Of a stretch of 64,000 bases of DNA, positions 55,809-64,000 are shown piece after piece (the stretch's first letter is position 1; each line of letters opens with the position of its first letter). This stretch comes from Frankia sp. AgB32 (GTDB lineage Bacteria; Actinomycetota; Actinomycetes; Frankiales; Frankiaceae): contig NZ_JALKFX010000003.1 in assembly GCF_023243045.1 (NCBI RefSeq), forward strand, positions 18,003 through 82,002, read 5' to 3'. The notes below the pieces were generated by a model. That model saw only the letters and a program-made list of their open reading frames with translations. It was not told where the DNA came from and did no database searches. A program made the translations under genes and the position numbers.

Positions 55809-56225
55809 ATGACACAGCCAGCCTCGGATTCCGGGTCGTGGGACCAGGACGAGTCGCCGTTGGAACCCGCCGAGATGCTTGACGGCGACGAGCTCGGCTC
55901 GACCGACGCCGGTCGTGACCCGCTCGGCGACAGCTGGGACGCGCCGGACCGGCCCAGCAGATCCGTGCAGTACCCCACCACCCCGCGGGAGGAGCGGCAG
56001 GGGGCGACCTTCGACCGGCTGCTCTCGGCGGAACTGCCCGACACCGACCCCTACCTGGAGGCGGAACGCCGGGAGACCGGCCAGGTCCTCGAGGCGGACG
56101 CCTTCGGTGAGGGATCCACGGCGGCCACCGACGATGACGGCGGACGTCGACGCGCCCGCAGCGACCGTGACGGCGAGAGCGGCTGGGCCGAGGCCGCGGA
56201 GCACAGCGCCCTGCATCTCGAGTGA
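55809..56225 (+). CDS. DUF5709 family acidic protein
   Basis: 138 residues from ATG 55809 (GGGAGG 6 nt upstream). The N-terminal signature SWDQDESPLEPAEMLDGDEL, then DPLGDSWDAPDRPS, is the DUF5709 pattern found in actinobacteria. Acidic and probably disordered; function unknown. The next gene starts 31 bp later. Confidence 0.8.
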   Translation: MTQPASDSGSWDQDESPLEPAEMLDGDELGSTDAGRDPLGDSWDAPDRPSRSVQYPTTPREERQGATFDRLLSAELPDTDPYLEAERRETGQVLEADAFGEGSTAATDDDGGRRRARSDRDGESGWAEAAEHSALHLE

Positions 56226-56256
56226 GCCGGTCCGCGCGAATGACTACGCTGCAGGC

Positions 56257-56706
56257 GTGGCAGTCACGCGTCTGACGGGCGTTTCGCCGGCACCGCGGGT
56301 CTGGTCGCCGCGAGCCCGCCTCGCCGGCTTCGCCGCCGTCGGCGCGCTCGCGGGGGCCGCGGCGCTGCGGGTGTACCTGGTCGATCCGGCGCATCCCGGG
56401 CACTATCCGAGCTGCCCGTTCCGCTGGGCGACCTCGCTGGACTGCCCGGGCTGCGGCACGCTGCGCGCGCTGCACCAGGCGCTGCACGGACACGTGGGTG
56501 AAGCGGCGAACTACAACCTGTTCTTCGTCGTCGCCGCCCCCATCCTGGCCGTCGGCTGGGTGGTGGCGATCGCCCGGGCCGCCGGTTGGCGCCGTCCGCT
56601 GCCGCGCGTCCCCCCACGGCTGCTGCCGGCGATCCCGGTGCTGGTCATCGCCTTCTGGGTGCTGCGGAACCTGCCGCTGCCCGGCTGCACGTGGCTGGCG
56701 TCCTGA
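56257..56706 (+). CDS. DUF2752 small membrane protein
   Basis: 149 residues from GTG 56257. Three membrane helices and the DUF2752 motif CPFRWATSLDCPGCGTLRA (about 52-70) with conserved Cys. Function unknown; often near polysaccharide or lipid genes. Convergent with the RNA methyltransferase gene, 9 bp away. Confidence 0.85.
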   Translation: MAVTRLTGVSPAPRVWSPRARLAGFAAVGALAGAAALRVYLVDPAHPGHYPSCPFRWATSLDCPGCGTLRALHQALHGHVGEAANYNLFFVVAAPILAVGWVVAIARAAGWRRPLPRVPPRLLPAIPVLVIAFWVLRNLPLPGCTWLAS

Positions 56707-56715
56707 CCGTTGCGG

Positions 56716-57573
56716 TCAGCGCCGGCCCAGCAGGTAGCAGGCAATGGCGGCGGTCGCGGCGACGTTCAGCGAATCGACGCCGTGCGCCATCGGGATGCGC
56801 ACCCGGGCGCCGGCCGCCGACTGGGCCGCAGCGGACAGCCCGGGGCCCTCGGTGCCGAGCAACAGCGCGACCCGGGCCGGCGGGCCCGCCCCGGCGTCGA
56901 CCCGGGCGGCGAAACTGGCAAGATCGTCGGCGTCGGCCGCCGGCGTCAGCGCGAGCACGGTGAACCCGGCCGCGGGCAGGTCGTCCAGCGCGGCCGGCCA
57001 CGGGTCGAGCCGCGCGTAGGGCACGGCGAACACCTCGCCCATCGACACCCGCACGGACCGCCGGTACAGCGGGTCGGCGCAGCGCGGGCTGAGCAGCACC
57101 GCGTCCATGCCGAGCCCCGCCGCCGAACGGAAGATCGCCCCGAGGTTGGTGTGGCTGACGATGTCCTCGCAGATCAGGATCCGGCGCGCGGTGGCGAGCA
57201 GGTCCGCGGCGGTCCGCGGCGGCCGTCGACACATCGACGCCAGTGCCCCGCGGTGCACCTCGAAGCCGGTGATGGCGGCGAGCACGTCGGCGCCGGCGAC
57301 GTAGATCGGCACGTCGGCGGGCAGGCCCGCGGGAACGGCGGCAAGCCGGGCCGGTGCGACCAGGACGCTGCGTGGCCGGTAGCCGGCCCGCAGGGCACGG
57401 ACGATGACCCGCTCGCCCTCGGCGATGAACAGGCCGTCGGCCGGTTCGCGGCGGCGGCGCAGCGCGACGTCGGTGAGCGCGACGAAGTCGTCGACCCGCG
57501 GATCGGCCGCATCGTCGATCGCGATCGTCCGGTCGACCGCCCCGTCCGGGTCGCGGGGCAGGTCAGCGGGCAT
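56716..57573 (-). CDS. TrmH/SpoU-family RNA 2'-O-methyltransferase
   Basis: 285 residues; GGAGG lies 7 nt upstream of ATG 57573. An N-terminal substrate-binding domain (LFIAEGERVIVRALRAG) and the SPOUT knot: NLGAIFRSA (about 145), LLLGTEGPGLS (about 240) and RIPMAHGVDSLNVAATAAI (about 262-280). Methylates tRNA or rRNA ribose using SAM. Specific target unknown. Confidence 0.92.
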   Translation of the reverse strand: MPADLPRDPDGAVDRTIAIDDAADPRVDDFVALTDVALRRRREPADGLFIAEGERVIVRALRAGYRPRSVLVAPARLAAVPAGLPADVPIYVAGADVLAAITGFEVHRGALASMCRRPPRTAADLLATARRILICEDIVSHTNLGAIFRSAAGLGMDAVLLSPRCADPLYRRSVRVSMGEVFAVPYARLDPWPAALDDLPAAGFTVLALTPAADADDLASFAARVDAGAGPPARVALLLGTEGPGLSAAAQSAAGARVRIPMAHGVDSLNVAATAAIACYLLGRR

Positions 57574-57638
57574 GACGGAACCTCCGTGGACGGACGACGT
57601 GACCCGTGCGAAACGCGTGGAACGCAGAATCGGCCGTC

Positions 57639-59123
57639 ATGACCACGCCATCTCCCGGTCCGGCACCCGCCACCGCTCGCCGCATCGCCGCTCCCGTCAC
57701 CGCCGATCTGCTCGTCGTGGGCGCCGAACTGGTCGCCACCGTCGACGCCGACCGCCGGGAGATCCGCGGCGGCTGGGTCGCGGTGACCGATGGCCTGGTC
57801 AGCGCGATCGGCGGCCCGGGCGAGCTGCCGCCGCCCGCCAGCCGGGTGCTGCGCGCCGACGGCGCCCTCGTCACGCCCGGTCTGGTCAACACCCATCACC
57901 ACATCTACCAGAACCTCACCCGGGCCTTCGCGCCCGCCCTCGGCGGCACCCTGTTCACCTGGCTGTCGACGCTCTACCCGTTGTGGTCGCGGCTCGATGA
58001 GGAGGCGGTGCACGTCTCGGCGTACGTCGGGCTGACGGAACTGGCCCTCGGCGGGTGCACGACCAGCACCGACCATCTGTACGTGCATCCGCGCGGCGGC
58101 GGCGACCTGATCTCGGCGGAGATCGCGGCGGCGCGGGAGCTGGGGATGCGGTTCCATCCGACCCGGGGCTCGATGTCACGGTCGGTGAAGGACGGCGGGC
58201 TGCCACCGGATTCGGTGGTCCAGGACGACGACGAGATCCTCGCCGAGTCGCAGCGCCTGGTGGAACGTCATCACGACCCGTCCTGGGGGGCGATGGTGCG
58301 CCTGGCGCTGGCGCCATGCTCGCCGTTCTCCGTCAGCCCCGAGCTGATGCGGGCCACCGCCGAGCTCGCCGAGCGGCTCGACGTGCGCCTGCACACCCAT
58401 CTCGCCGAGGACCCCGAGGAGGACGAGTACTGCCTGGCCACCTTCGGCCGCCGGCCGATCGACCAGTTCGCCGAGGTCGGCTGGGCCGGCGACCGGGCCT
58501 GGGTGGCGCACTGCATCTGCCCGAACCCGCAGGAGGTGGCCCGGCTCGGTGCCTGGGGCACCGGGGTGGCGCACTGCCCGAGCAGCAACATGATCCTCGG
58601 CGGTGGGCTCGCGCCGGTCGCCGAGATGCGCGCCGCCGGCGTCCCGGTCGGGCTCGGCTGCGACGGGTCGTCCTCGGCGGACTCGGCGTCACTGTGGCTG
58701 GAGTCGCGCACCGCGATGCTGCTCGGCCGGCTGCGGCACGGCGCCGCGTCGATGTCGGCCCGCGACGCGCTGGAGATGGCCACCCGGGGCGGCGCGGGCT
58801 GCCTCGGCCGGGTCGGCGAGATCGGCGAGCTGTCCGTCGGGTCTGCCGGTGACCTGGTCGTCTGGCCGCTGGACGGGGTGGCGTTCGCCGGGGCGCTGTC
58901 CGACCCGATCGACGCCTGGCTGCGCTGCGGGCCGGTGGCCGCGCGGCACACCGTGGTCGCCGGTCGCCTCGTCGTCGAGGACGGCCGGTCGGCGCATCCC
59001 GACCTGCCGGCGATGCTCGACCGACATCGCGTCCTGGCCGGCGGCATCCAGCGGGCGTTCGACGACGCCGGCGTGGACCCGTCCACCACCGCGACGGCGA
59101 GCCCGGCCGGCACGCGACGATGA
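57639..59123 (+). CDS. 8-oxoguanine deaminase-like amidohydrolase
   Basis: 494 residues from ATG 57639; GTG 57606 also in frame. TrzN/AtzB-type amidohydrolase: NTHHHIYQNLTRAF (about 84-97, metal His-x-His), HTHLAED (about 247), CPSSNMILGGG (about 310) and GCDGSSSADSASL (about 340, metal Asp). Best fit 8-oxoguanine deaminase; hydroxyatrazine-type ethylaminohydrolase is the alternative. Followed by an adenosine deaminase remnant and an aldolase of a family seen near purine catabolism genes. Confidence 0.85.
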   Translation: MTTPSPGPAPATARRIAAPVTADLLVVGAELVATVDADRREIRGGWVAVTDGLVSAIGGPGELPPPASRVLRADGALVTPGLVNTHHHIYQNLTRAFAPALGGTLFTWLSTLYPLWSRLDEEAVHVSAYVGLTELALGGCTTSTDHLYVHPRGGGDLISAEIAAARELGMRFHPTRGSMSRSVKDGGLPPDSVVQDDDEILAESQRLVERHHDPSWGAMVRLALAPCSPFSVSPELMRATAELAERLDVRLHTHLAEDPEEDEYCLATFGRRPIDQFAEVGWAGDRAWVAHCICPNPQEVARLGAWGTGVAHCPSSNMILGGGLAPVAEMRAAGVPVGLGCDGSSSADSASLWLESRTAMLLGRLRHGAASMSARDALEMATRGGAGCLGRVGEIGELSVGSAGDLVVWPLDGVAFAGALSDPIDAWLRCGPVAARHTVVAGRLVVEDGRSAHPDLPAMLDRHRVLAGGIQRAFDDAGVDPSTTATASPAGTRR

Positions 59124-59160
59124 CGGACATGTCCGGCCGCGGGAACGCACCCGGGATGGC

Positions 59161-59412
59161 GGACTGACGGTCTGCCCGAACTCCAACATCCGGATAGCGA
59201 ACGCCTTCCCGGCGCTCGCCGACCACCCGTTCCCGGCCATGCGCGCCGCCGGGCTGCTGGCCACCCCCAATACCGATGATCCAGCCCTGACCTTCGACGA
59301 CATGGTCGCCATCGCCCTGGACGGAGTCGCCGCGAGCTGGCTGCCCGCCGACGACGCCCGCGCCCTGACGGATTCGAGACCCTTCGCCATCCGCGACGGC
59401 TCGTCCCCGTAG
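59161..59412 (+). pseudogene. Adenosine deaminase C-terminal remnant
   Basis: About 83 codons ending at TAG 59410. The reading frame GLTVCPNSNIRIANAF, then LADHPFPAMRAAGL and NTDDPALTFDDM, matches the C-terminal segment of adenosine/adenine deaminases (CPxSN and N-S/T-DDP metal region). Nothing upstream in frame has the N-terminal HxH part, so this is a truncated remnant. It begins 37 bp after the amidohydrolase stop, as if deletion fused its neighbourhood. Confidence 0.7.
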
Positions 59413-59685
59413 GCTGTCCACGCGGGGGGTTTTGGCACGACGCAATTGGGCATTACGGGCCTGACCAGCCGGAATTCATGGATCCGGCGACGGTCCGTCT
59501 GGCGTCGGGGAGCCGGACCTCGCCCCCACCGACAGCCGCCGTCGGCGCCGCGCATCGACCCCCCCGATCGGTGCGCCCCGCGCCGGCGGCGGCCTCACCT
59601 GCGGCGAACGCCTTCGTCGCCCTGCGCCCACGGCTGCCCGGCGACGCCACCCCTCCGCTCGCCTGATCGGCTACGCTGCCGCCGC

Positions 59686-60996
59686 ATGCCGACACCGCCA
59701 GCCGCCCCGACGCTGCCGCCCGAGGTCGTTGCCCGGCTGAGCGCGCCGCTCGACCCCGTCGACGCCGCTCTCGCCGCCCGTCACCCGGGCACCGGCACCG
59801 GCCGCCAGCCGGTCCACACCTGCTATCTGCCGGCCGACCGGATGCGGCCGGACCTCGTGCCGGCCTGGGCCGCCCGGGCCGGCGAGCTGCTGGCCGCCCA
59901 CGGCGGCGACCCGGCGCGGCTGGCCGCGGCGACCGGCGGCGACCCGGCGCCCGACCGGGCCGCGGCTGTCCACGCGCACGTCCTGCGGGCACTGGCCACC
60001 GAGCCGATCCAGGATCTGCGCGTCGACCTGGAGGACGGCTACGGCTCGCGCCCGGACGAGACCGAGGACGCCGACGCCGTGCGCGCGGCCGAGGCGGTTC
60101 TCGCCGCGGCCGGCGCCGGCACGCTGCCCACTCGTTACGGACTGCGGCCGAAGTCGCTCGATCCGACCGTGCGCGTCCGTGGGCTGCGCAGCCTCGACCT
60201 GTTCCTCACCACCCTCGCCACCACCCTCGCCACCGGTGGCGGCGTGCCGCCCGGGCTGGTGCTGACGTTGCCGAAGGTCAGCGATCCGGCGCAACTGCGC
60301 GTGTTCGACGCGATCGTCACCGAGCTGGAGCAGCGCCTGCACCTCCCGCCGATTGGCATCGAGGTGCAGGTCGAGACGCCCGCTGCCGTCCTCGCCCTGC
60401 CGGAGCTGGTCCGCGTCGGCCTGACGCTCGGCCCCGGCCGGCTCGTCGGCCTGCACGTCGGCACGTACGACTACTCCGCCGCTCTCGGGATCAGCGCCGC
60501 CGACCAGGCCAGCGATCATCCGGCGGTGGAGTACGCGACGGCCCTGATGCAGCTCGTGGCGGCCGGAACCGGCATCCAGGTCGCCGACGGCTCCTCGAAC
60601 CTGCTTCCGATCGACGCGACCGAACAACCGGGCACTGGCGGCGCGGACGTTCACCAAGCGTGGCGACGGCACGCCGAGCTGATCCGCCGAGCCTGGCACC
60701 GCGGTCTCTACCAGGGCTGGGACCTTCATCCCGGCCAGCTCGTGAGCCGGCACGCGGCGGTCGCCGGCTGCCTGCTGACCGGACTCGATGACGCGATCGC
60801 CCGACTTGCCGCGTATGCCACCGCCCACCAGTCCGGCACGATTGTCGACGAACCGGCCACCGGCCGGGCCCTGGCCGGCCACGTCCTGCGGGCGCTGGAC
60901 GCCGGTCTGCTTGACGACGACAACCTCGCGGCGGCCGGCCTGCGGCGCGACCTGGTCGGCCGCCTCAGCGGCCGAGCGGCACCGGTTGGCTCGTAA
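59686..60996 (+). CDS. HpcH/HpaI-type aldolase, citrate-lyase family (DUF6986-like)
   Basis: 436 residues from ATG 59686. TIM-barrel citrate-lyase-beta-type features: DLRVDLEDGYGSRPDETED (about 113-131), the LPKVSD strand, IEVQVETPAAVL (acid residue metal ligand) and HVGTYDYSAALGI. Members occur near purine/ureide catabolism genes in actinobacteria, consistent with the upstream deaminase. Substrate unknown (a 2-keto acid or malyl-type compound). Confidence 0.8.
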   Translation: MPTPPAAPTLPPEVVARLSAPLDPVDAALAARHPGTGTGRQPVHTCYLPADRMRPDLVPAWAARAGELLAAHGGDPARLAAATGGDPAPDRAAAVHAHVLRALATEPIQDLRVDLEDGYGSRPDETEDADAVRAAEAVLAAAGAGTLPTRYGLRPKSLDPTVRVRGLRSLDLFLTTLATTLATGGGVPPGLVLTLPKVSDPAQLRVFDAIVTELEQRLHLPPIGIEVQVETPAAVLALPELVRVGLTLGPGRLVGLHVGTYDYSAALGISAADQASDHPAVEYATALMQLVAAGTGIQVADGSSNLLPIDATEQPGTGGADVHQAWRRHAELIRRAWHRGLYQGWDLHPGQLVSRHAAVAGCLLTGLDDAIARLAAYATAHQSGTIVDEPATGRALAGHVLRALDAGLLDDDNLAAAGLRRDLVGRLSGRAAPVGS

Positions 60997-61030
60997 ACCG
61001 AACGACCACCCCCACCTTCTCGAACAGCAG

Positions 61031-61046
61031 GTTAATAGAGTTTAAC
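61031..61046. promoter_or_regulatory. GTTAA-N6-TTAAC element upstream of pit
   Basis: Inverted repeat GTTAA...TTAAC (61031-61046), also readable as overlapping GTTAA/GTTTAA direct repeats, 73 bp before the Pit start, in an otherwise GC-rich region. It resembles half-sites of the actinomycete PhoP box in a loose way; assignment is inference. Confidence 0.35.
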
Positions 61047-61118
61047 AACAGGCGATGCGACCATCAGCAGGCTGTTCAAGGGTCGACATCCCGACCGAGT
61101 GCGGTTACAACAGACCGT

Positions 61119-62267
61119 GTGAACGACGGAGTCCTTGTCCTGGTAGTCATTACCGCGCTGGCCTTCGACTTTACCAATGGATTTCATGACACCGGCAACG
61201 CGATGGCGACGTCGATCGCGACGGGCGCGCTGCCACCAAAGATCGCCGTGGCGATCTCCGGCGCCCTGAATCTCGTCGGAGCCTTCCTGTCGCTGAGCGT
61301 AGCCGCCACGATCGCAAGTGGGCTGGTAGACACCCATCTGGTGACTCTCACGGTGGTCTTTGCCGGACTGGTCGGCGGCATCACCTGGAATTTGCTTACC
61401 TGGTTCTTCGGGATACCTTCCAGTTCATCGCACGCGCTCATCGGCGGCGTCATCGGATCGACCATCGCGGCCGCCGGCGGGCATGCGGTGAAATGGCACG
61501 GCGTGGTCTCGAAAGTCATTATTCCGGCCGGTCTCTCGCCCGTCATCGCGGGGCTGATCGCAACGCTGGGCACCTATCTCATCTACCGAATCAGCCGAGG
61601 TGTGCCCAAGGGGACACGCAGCCACGGGTTCCGCATCGGCCAGATCGGCTCCGCGTCCCTGGTGTCCCTTGCCCACGGAACGAACGACGCGCAGAAGACG
61701 ATGGGTGTCATCACCCTCGCCCTGGTCGCGAACGGCACGCTGAACTCCGGCGACCAGGCACCGTTCTGGGTGATCCTGACCTGCGCGATCGCTATCAGCG
61801 CCGGCACCTACCTCGGCGGTTGGCGGGTCATCCGCACCCTGGGCAAGGGCCTCGTCGAGATCGACTCGCCGCAGGGCATGGCCGCCGAGTCCTCATCGGC
61901 GGCGACGATCCTGCTGTCCAGCCACTTCGGGTACTCGCTGTCCACCACGCACGTGGCCACCGGCTCGATCCTCGGCACCGGTCTCGGCAAGCGCGACGCC
62001 GAGGTGCGCTGGGGGGTGGCCGGCCGGATGGCGACCGCGTGGCTGCTGACCCTGCCGTCCGCCGGCCTGGTCGGCGCCGCCTGCTACGGCATCGCCAACG
62101 GCATCGGCGGAACGGCCGGCGTGGTAGTCGTCTTCGCGATCCTGGTGCTCGCCGCCGGAGCGCTGTACCTGCAGGCCCGCAGGTCGCCGGTCAGCCACCA
62201 CAACGTCAACGCCGAGTGGGAGGGCTCCCTCGCCCCGGCCGACGACCAGAAGAAGCTCGCCGCCTGA
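61119..62267 (+). CDS. pit: Low-affinity inorganic phosphate transporter (Pit family)
   Basis: 382 residues from GTG 61119. Pit signatures in both inverted repeats: DFTNGFHDTGNAMATSI near residue 17 and SLAHGTNDAQKTMG near 187. About ten membrane helices. Takes up phosphate (as metal-phosphate) using the proton gradient. The next small membrane gene is commonly paired with it in actinobacteria. Confidence 0.95.
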   Translation: MNDGVLVLVVITALAFDFTNGFHDTGNAMATSIATGALPPKIAVAISGALNLVGAFLSLSVAATIASGLVDTHLVTLTVVFAGLVGGITWNLLTWFFGIPSSSSHALIGGVIGSTIAAAGGHAVKWHGVVSKVIIPAGLSPVIAGLIATLGTYLIYRISRGVPKGTRSHGFRIGQIGSASLVSLAHGTNDAQKTMGVITLALVANGTLNSGDQAPFWVILTCAIAISAGTYLGGWRVIRTLGKGLVEIDSPQGMAAESSSAATILLSSHFGYSLSTTHVATGSILGTGLGKRDAEVRWGVAGRMATAWLLTLPSAGLVGAACYGIANGIGGTAGVVVVFAILVLAAGALYLQARRSPVSHHNVNAEWEGSLAPADDQKKLAA

Positions 62268-62325
62268 ACCGCCTGAACCGCGTGGGCGGCGGACGGCGAC
62301 GGCGAGGAGCGAGGAGAGAAGTGGC

Positions 62326-62592
62326 ATGAACTCCTGGATCGACCTGGACGCACTGTGGAAGATCGTGGTCATCGGGCTGCTGGCCGGCGCCGGGCTGCCG
62401 GCGCTGTTCGCGGTGGGCCTGCGCGCCGTGAGCCTGCCCGGCCGCGGCGGCGGCGAGGCGACCACGACCGTGACAGCCGACGACCGGATCATCGGAACGA
62501 ACCCGGTGGGCATCGCCGCCGGCGCGCTGTGCTTCGCGATCGTGCTGGCCGGCATCGGCTGGGGCATCTACTCCGTCGTCGCAGGAACCTGA
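62326..62592 (+). CDS. Small two-helix membrane protein in the pit operon
   Basis: 88 residues from ATG 62326 with GAGGAGAG upstream. Helices at about 12-34 and 60-83 (GIAAGALCFAIVLAGIGWGIYSVV). Common as the partner after pit in actinobacteria; perhaps an accessory subunit. Starts 58 bp after pit. Confidence 0.75.
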   Translation: MNSWIDLDALWKIVVIGLLAGAGLPALFAVGLRAVSLPGRGGGEATTTVTADDRIIGTNPVGIAAGALCFAIVLAGIGWGIYSVVAGT

Positions 62593-62605
62593 ACGAGGCA
62601 GGACT

Positions 62606-62929
62606 ATGACAAGCAGGTCGCTCCCCCCGTTCCTCGCCGCCATCATCGACTGGCTGCGGGCCGGCTACCCTGAGGGCGTTCCCGAGCACGACTACCTCCC
62701 GCTGTTCGCCCTGTTGCAGCGCAAGCTGACCGCGGAGGAGGTCGACCGGATCGCCGAAACGCTCAGTGCCGGCGACGACCCCGCGTCAGGGCTCGCGATC
62801 CGCGGCGTGATCCTCGCGGTCACCGACGAACTGCCCCGGGAGGACGACATCGCCCGGGTCAGCGCCCGACTGGCGGCCGGCGGCTGGCCGCTGGCCGAAC
62901 CGTCCCGCGCCCATCCCGAGACGCCGTAA
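62606..62929 (+). CDS. DUF3349 family protein
   Basis: 107 residues from ATG 62606. Helical core PFLAAIIDWLRAGYPEGVPEHDYLPL (split: FLAAIIDWLRAGYPEGVP, EHDYLPLFALLQRKL), then DDIARVSARLAAGGWPL, matches DUF3349 found across mycobacteria and relatives. Function unknown. Its last codons lie in a direct repeat shared with 63783-63865. Confidence 0.85.
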   Translation: MTSRSLPPFLAAIIDWLRAGYPEGVPEHDYLPLFALLQRKLTAEEVDRIAETLSAGDDPASGLAIRGVILAVTDELPREDDIARVSARLAAGGWPLAEPSRAHPETP

Positions 62930-62995
62930 CGCAGCGGCGGACGACGCTCTCGCCCGCCGTCGATCGACCGCGGGTCATGACCGCCGCTTCTGATC
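62912..62995. repeat. Imperfect direct repeat, left copy
   Basis: About 83 bp covering the last codons of the DUF3349 gene and its downstream flank; it recurs, with about 80% identity by eye, 871 bp later. The two copies bracket the isochorismatase-like gene. Confidence 0.75.
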
Positions 62996-63049
62996 GCCAG
63001 TGGTTCTGGTGCCTGGACGCGGCGGCGGACCGCGGTCGACGATGGCCGG

Positions 63050-63667
63050 GTGAACCGTTGGGCCCTGCTCACGATCGACGTCCAGAACGACTTCAGTCTG
63101 CCCTGCTCGCCACACGCCATCGCCGGAACCGACGAACTGGTCCCGACCATGGCGAGCGTTGTCGCGGGATTCCGCGCCGCCGGGTTGCCGATCGTGCACG
63201 TCGTGCGCCTGTACCAGGCGGACGGATCCAACGCGGAGGCGTGCCGCCGCCCGCTGCTGCGCTCCGGTGAGCCGCTCGTCCGGCCGGGCACACCCGGCAG
63301 CCAGCTCCGCGCCGAGCTGCACCCGCGTCCGCCGTTCACGCTGGACCACGCCGCGCTTCTGGCCGGCCGGTTCCAGCCCGTCGGGACCTCCGAACGGGTG
63401 CTGTACAAACCCAGGTGGGGTGCGTTTTTCGGCACCGGTCTCGACGCCTGGTTGCGCGCCCGCGGCGTCGAGGCGGTGGCCGTCGTCGGGGCGAACTTCC
63501 CCAACTGCCCGCGGATGACGGTCTACGAGGCCAGCGAGCGGGACTTCCAGCCGATCGTCGTCGCCGACGCCATCTCTGGCATCTACCCGCGGGGCATCGA
63601 GGAGTGCGCGGGCATCGGCGCCCGCGCCCTGTCCGCGGCGGAGCTGCTTGCAGACCTGGCCCGATGA
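63050..63667 (+). CDS. Isochorismatase-like cysteine hydrolase
   Basis: 205 residues from GTG 63050. Catalytic triad Asp10 (TIDVQNDF), Lys120 (LYKPRWGAF) and Cys153 (NFPNCPRMT). Nicotinamidase/isochorismatase-like superfamily; ureidoacrylate, nicotinamide or N-carbamoyl amide hydrolysis are possible. The cis-peptide region (GANFPNC) is typical. It lies between direct repeats and ends in unrelated sequence. Confidence 0.88.
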   Translation: MNRWALLTIDVQNDFSLPCSPHAIAGTDELVPTMASVVAGFRAAGLPIVHVVRLYQADGSNAEACRRPLLRSGEPLVRPGTPGSQLRAELHPRPPFTLDHAALLAGRFQPVGTSERVLYKPRWGAFFGTGLDAWLRARGVEAVAVVGANFPNCPRMTVYEASERDFQPIVVADAISGIYPRGIEECAGIGARALSAAELLADLAR

Positions 63668-63782
63668 AAGCCTCGACGCGCCGACGCCCAGCCCGTTTCC
63701 GCGAGCGCTCACCGAGCGTCACGACCCGGGGCGCACCTTTTAATTCGATTTATCCGCATTTCCGGGCCTCTATATGCGCTGT

Positions 63783-63865
63783 CATCCCGTGACGTCGTAA
63801 CGCGGCGGCGGACGATCCTGTCCCCGGCGTCGATCAACCGTAGACATGATGGCCGCTTCGCGCTC
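63783..63865. repeat. Imperfect direct repeat, right copy
   Basis: Second copy of the 62912-62995 segment, including a ghost of the DUF3349 stop region (CATCCCG...TAA). Supports a duplication or insertion event around the isochorismatase-like gene. Confidence 0.75.
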
Positions 63866-63885
63866 AGCAGCCGGACACACGGCCA

Positions 63886-64000
63886 TCAGCCGGTGACGTC
63901 GTCGGGCGCAGCCGCCGCGGCGAACGCCTGCCGGCAGTGGCGGAGCAGTTCCGGCAGGGCGGGGTGGGGGCCACCCGCCCAGACGAGGGCGAGCAGCGCG
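63886..64000 (-). CDS. 3' end of a probable LysR-type regulator, partial
   Basis: About 37 codons ending with TGA at 63886-63888 and continuing beyond the right edge. The sequence ALLALVWAGG, then ALPELLRHCRQAF resembles the last strand and helix of LysR effector domains. Too short for certainty; GC3 bias supports coding. Confidence 0.45.
   Translation of the reverse strand, partial: ALLALVWAGGPHPALPELLRHCRQAFAAAAAPDDVTG

Overview
The window is very GC-rich actinobacterial DNA. The start codons (many GTG), the strong third-position GC bias and the protein families (DUF4193, DUF3618, DUF5709, DUF6458, DUF3349, DUF2017, mec/cysO/cysM) fit a filamentous actinomycete. Several orphan Pro/Ala-rich proteins and a PUFA-synthase-like polyketide synthase make Frankia or a close relative the best guess; that assignment is inference. 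I see no rRNA, CRISPR array, transposase or phage module, and only one tRNA, tRNA-Leu(UAG).

Layout. 1-6.3 kb holds the 5' part of a giant minus-strand multidomain synthase (two flavin enoyl-reductase/NMO-like barrels, then KS, AT and tandem ACPs) that runs off the left edge. A 1.6 kb non-coding stretch follows. 8-14.7 kb carries two LuxR-type regulators (one a large ATP-binding MalT/LAL type), a DUF6458 membrane protein, a K+ channel and a DUF4193 zinc-ribbon protein. 15-19 kb carries a GroES-like protein and two lineage-specific low-complexity proteins. 19-26 kb carries an RsbW-like ATPase, an LPG-synthase-type flippase-like membrane protein, a histidine phosphatase, DUF3618, then a thiol/copper redox operon (SCO, MauE/DoxX, DsbA-like) and a BCP peroxiredoxin. 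26-33 kb carries tRNA-Leu, an HxlR regulator divergent from a QueG-like ferredoxin with a palindromic operator between them, a cutinase-family protein with an altered nucleophile, a Nudix protein, a beta-hydroxyacid-dehydrogenase-like protein and small membrane proteins.

33-42 kb is a conserved actinobacterial housekeeping block: murI, an MBL hydrolase, rph and rdgB on the plus strand, convergent with pncB, an NrtR-like regulator, clpS, DUF2017, mec, cysO and cysM on the minus strand. The content resembles the M. tuberculosis Rv1330c-Rv1341 block, but the cysM half is inverted relative to murI and an NrtR-like gene has been added. CysO has a six-residue tail after its Gly-Gly, implying proteolytic maturation by the adjacent JAMM protease Mec.

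42-53 kb carries a XRE regulator with a Nudix-like C-terminal part, a nucleotide-sugar epimerase, and a Liv-type ABC importer (fused LivHM permease, LivG, LivF). Its solute-binding lipoprotein gene is convergent to it across a very strong terminator embedded in 40-bp direct repeats. 53-57 kb carries cell-surface genes (acyltransferase-3, O-antigen ligase-like) that overlap tail to tail, DUF5709, DUF2752 and a TrmH-type RNA methyltransferase. 57.6-61 kb looks like purine/ureide catabolism: an 8-oxoguanine deaminase-like amidohydrolase, an adenosine deaminase remnant and a citrate-lyase-type aldolase. 61-64 kb carries a Pit phosphate transporter with a small membrane partner, DUF3349, an isochorismatase-like hydrolase between imperfect direct repeats, and the 3' end of a possible LysR regulator.

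The long plus-strand open frames opposite the synthase and the large LuxR gene are GC-driven shadows. The genuine synthase frame is open across the whole left edge.
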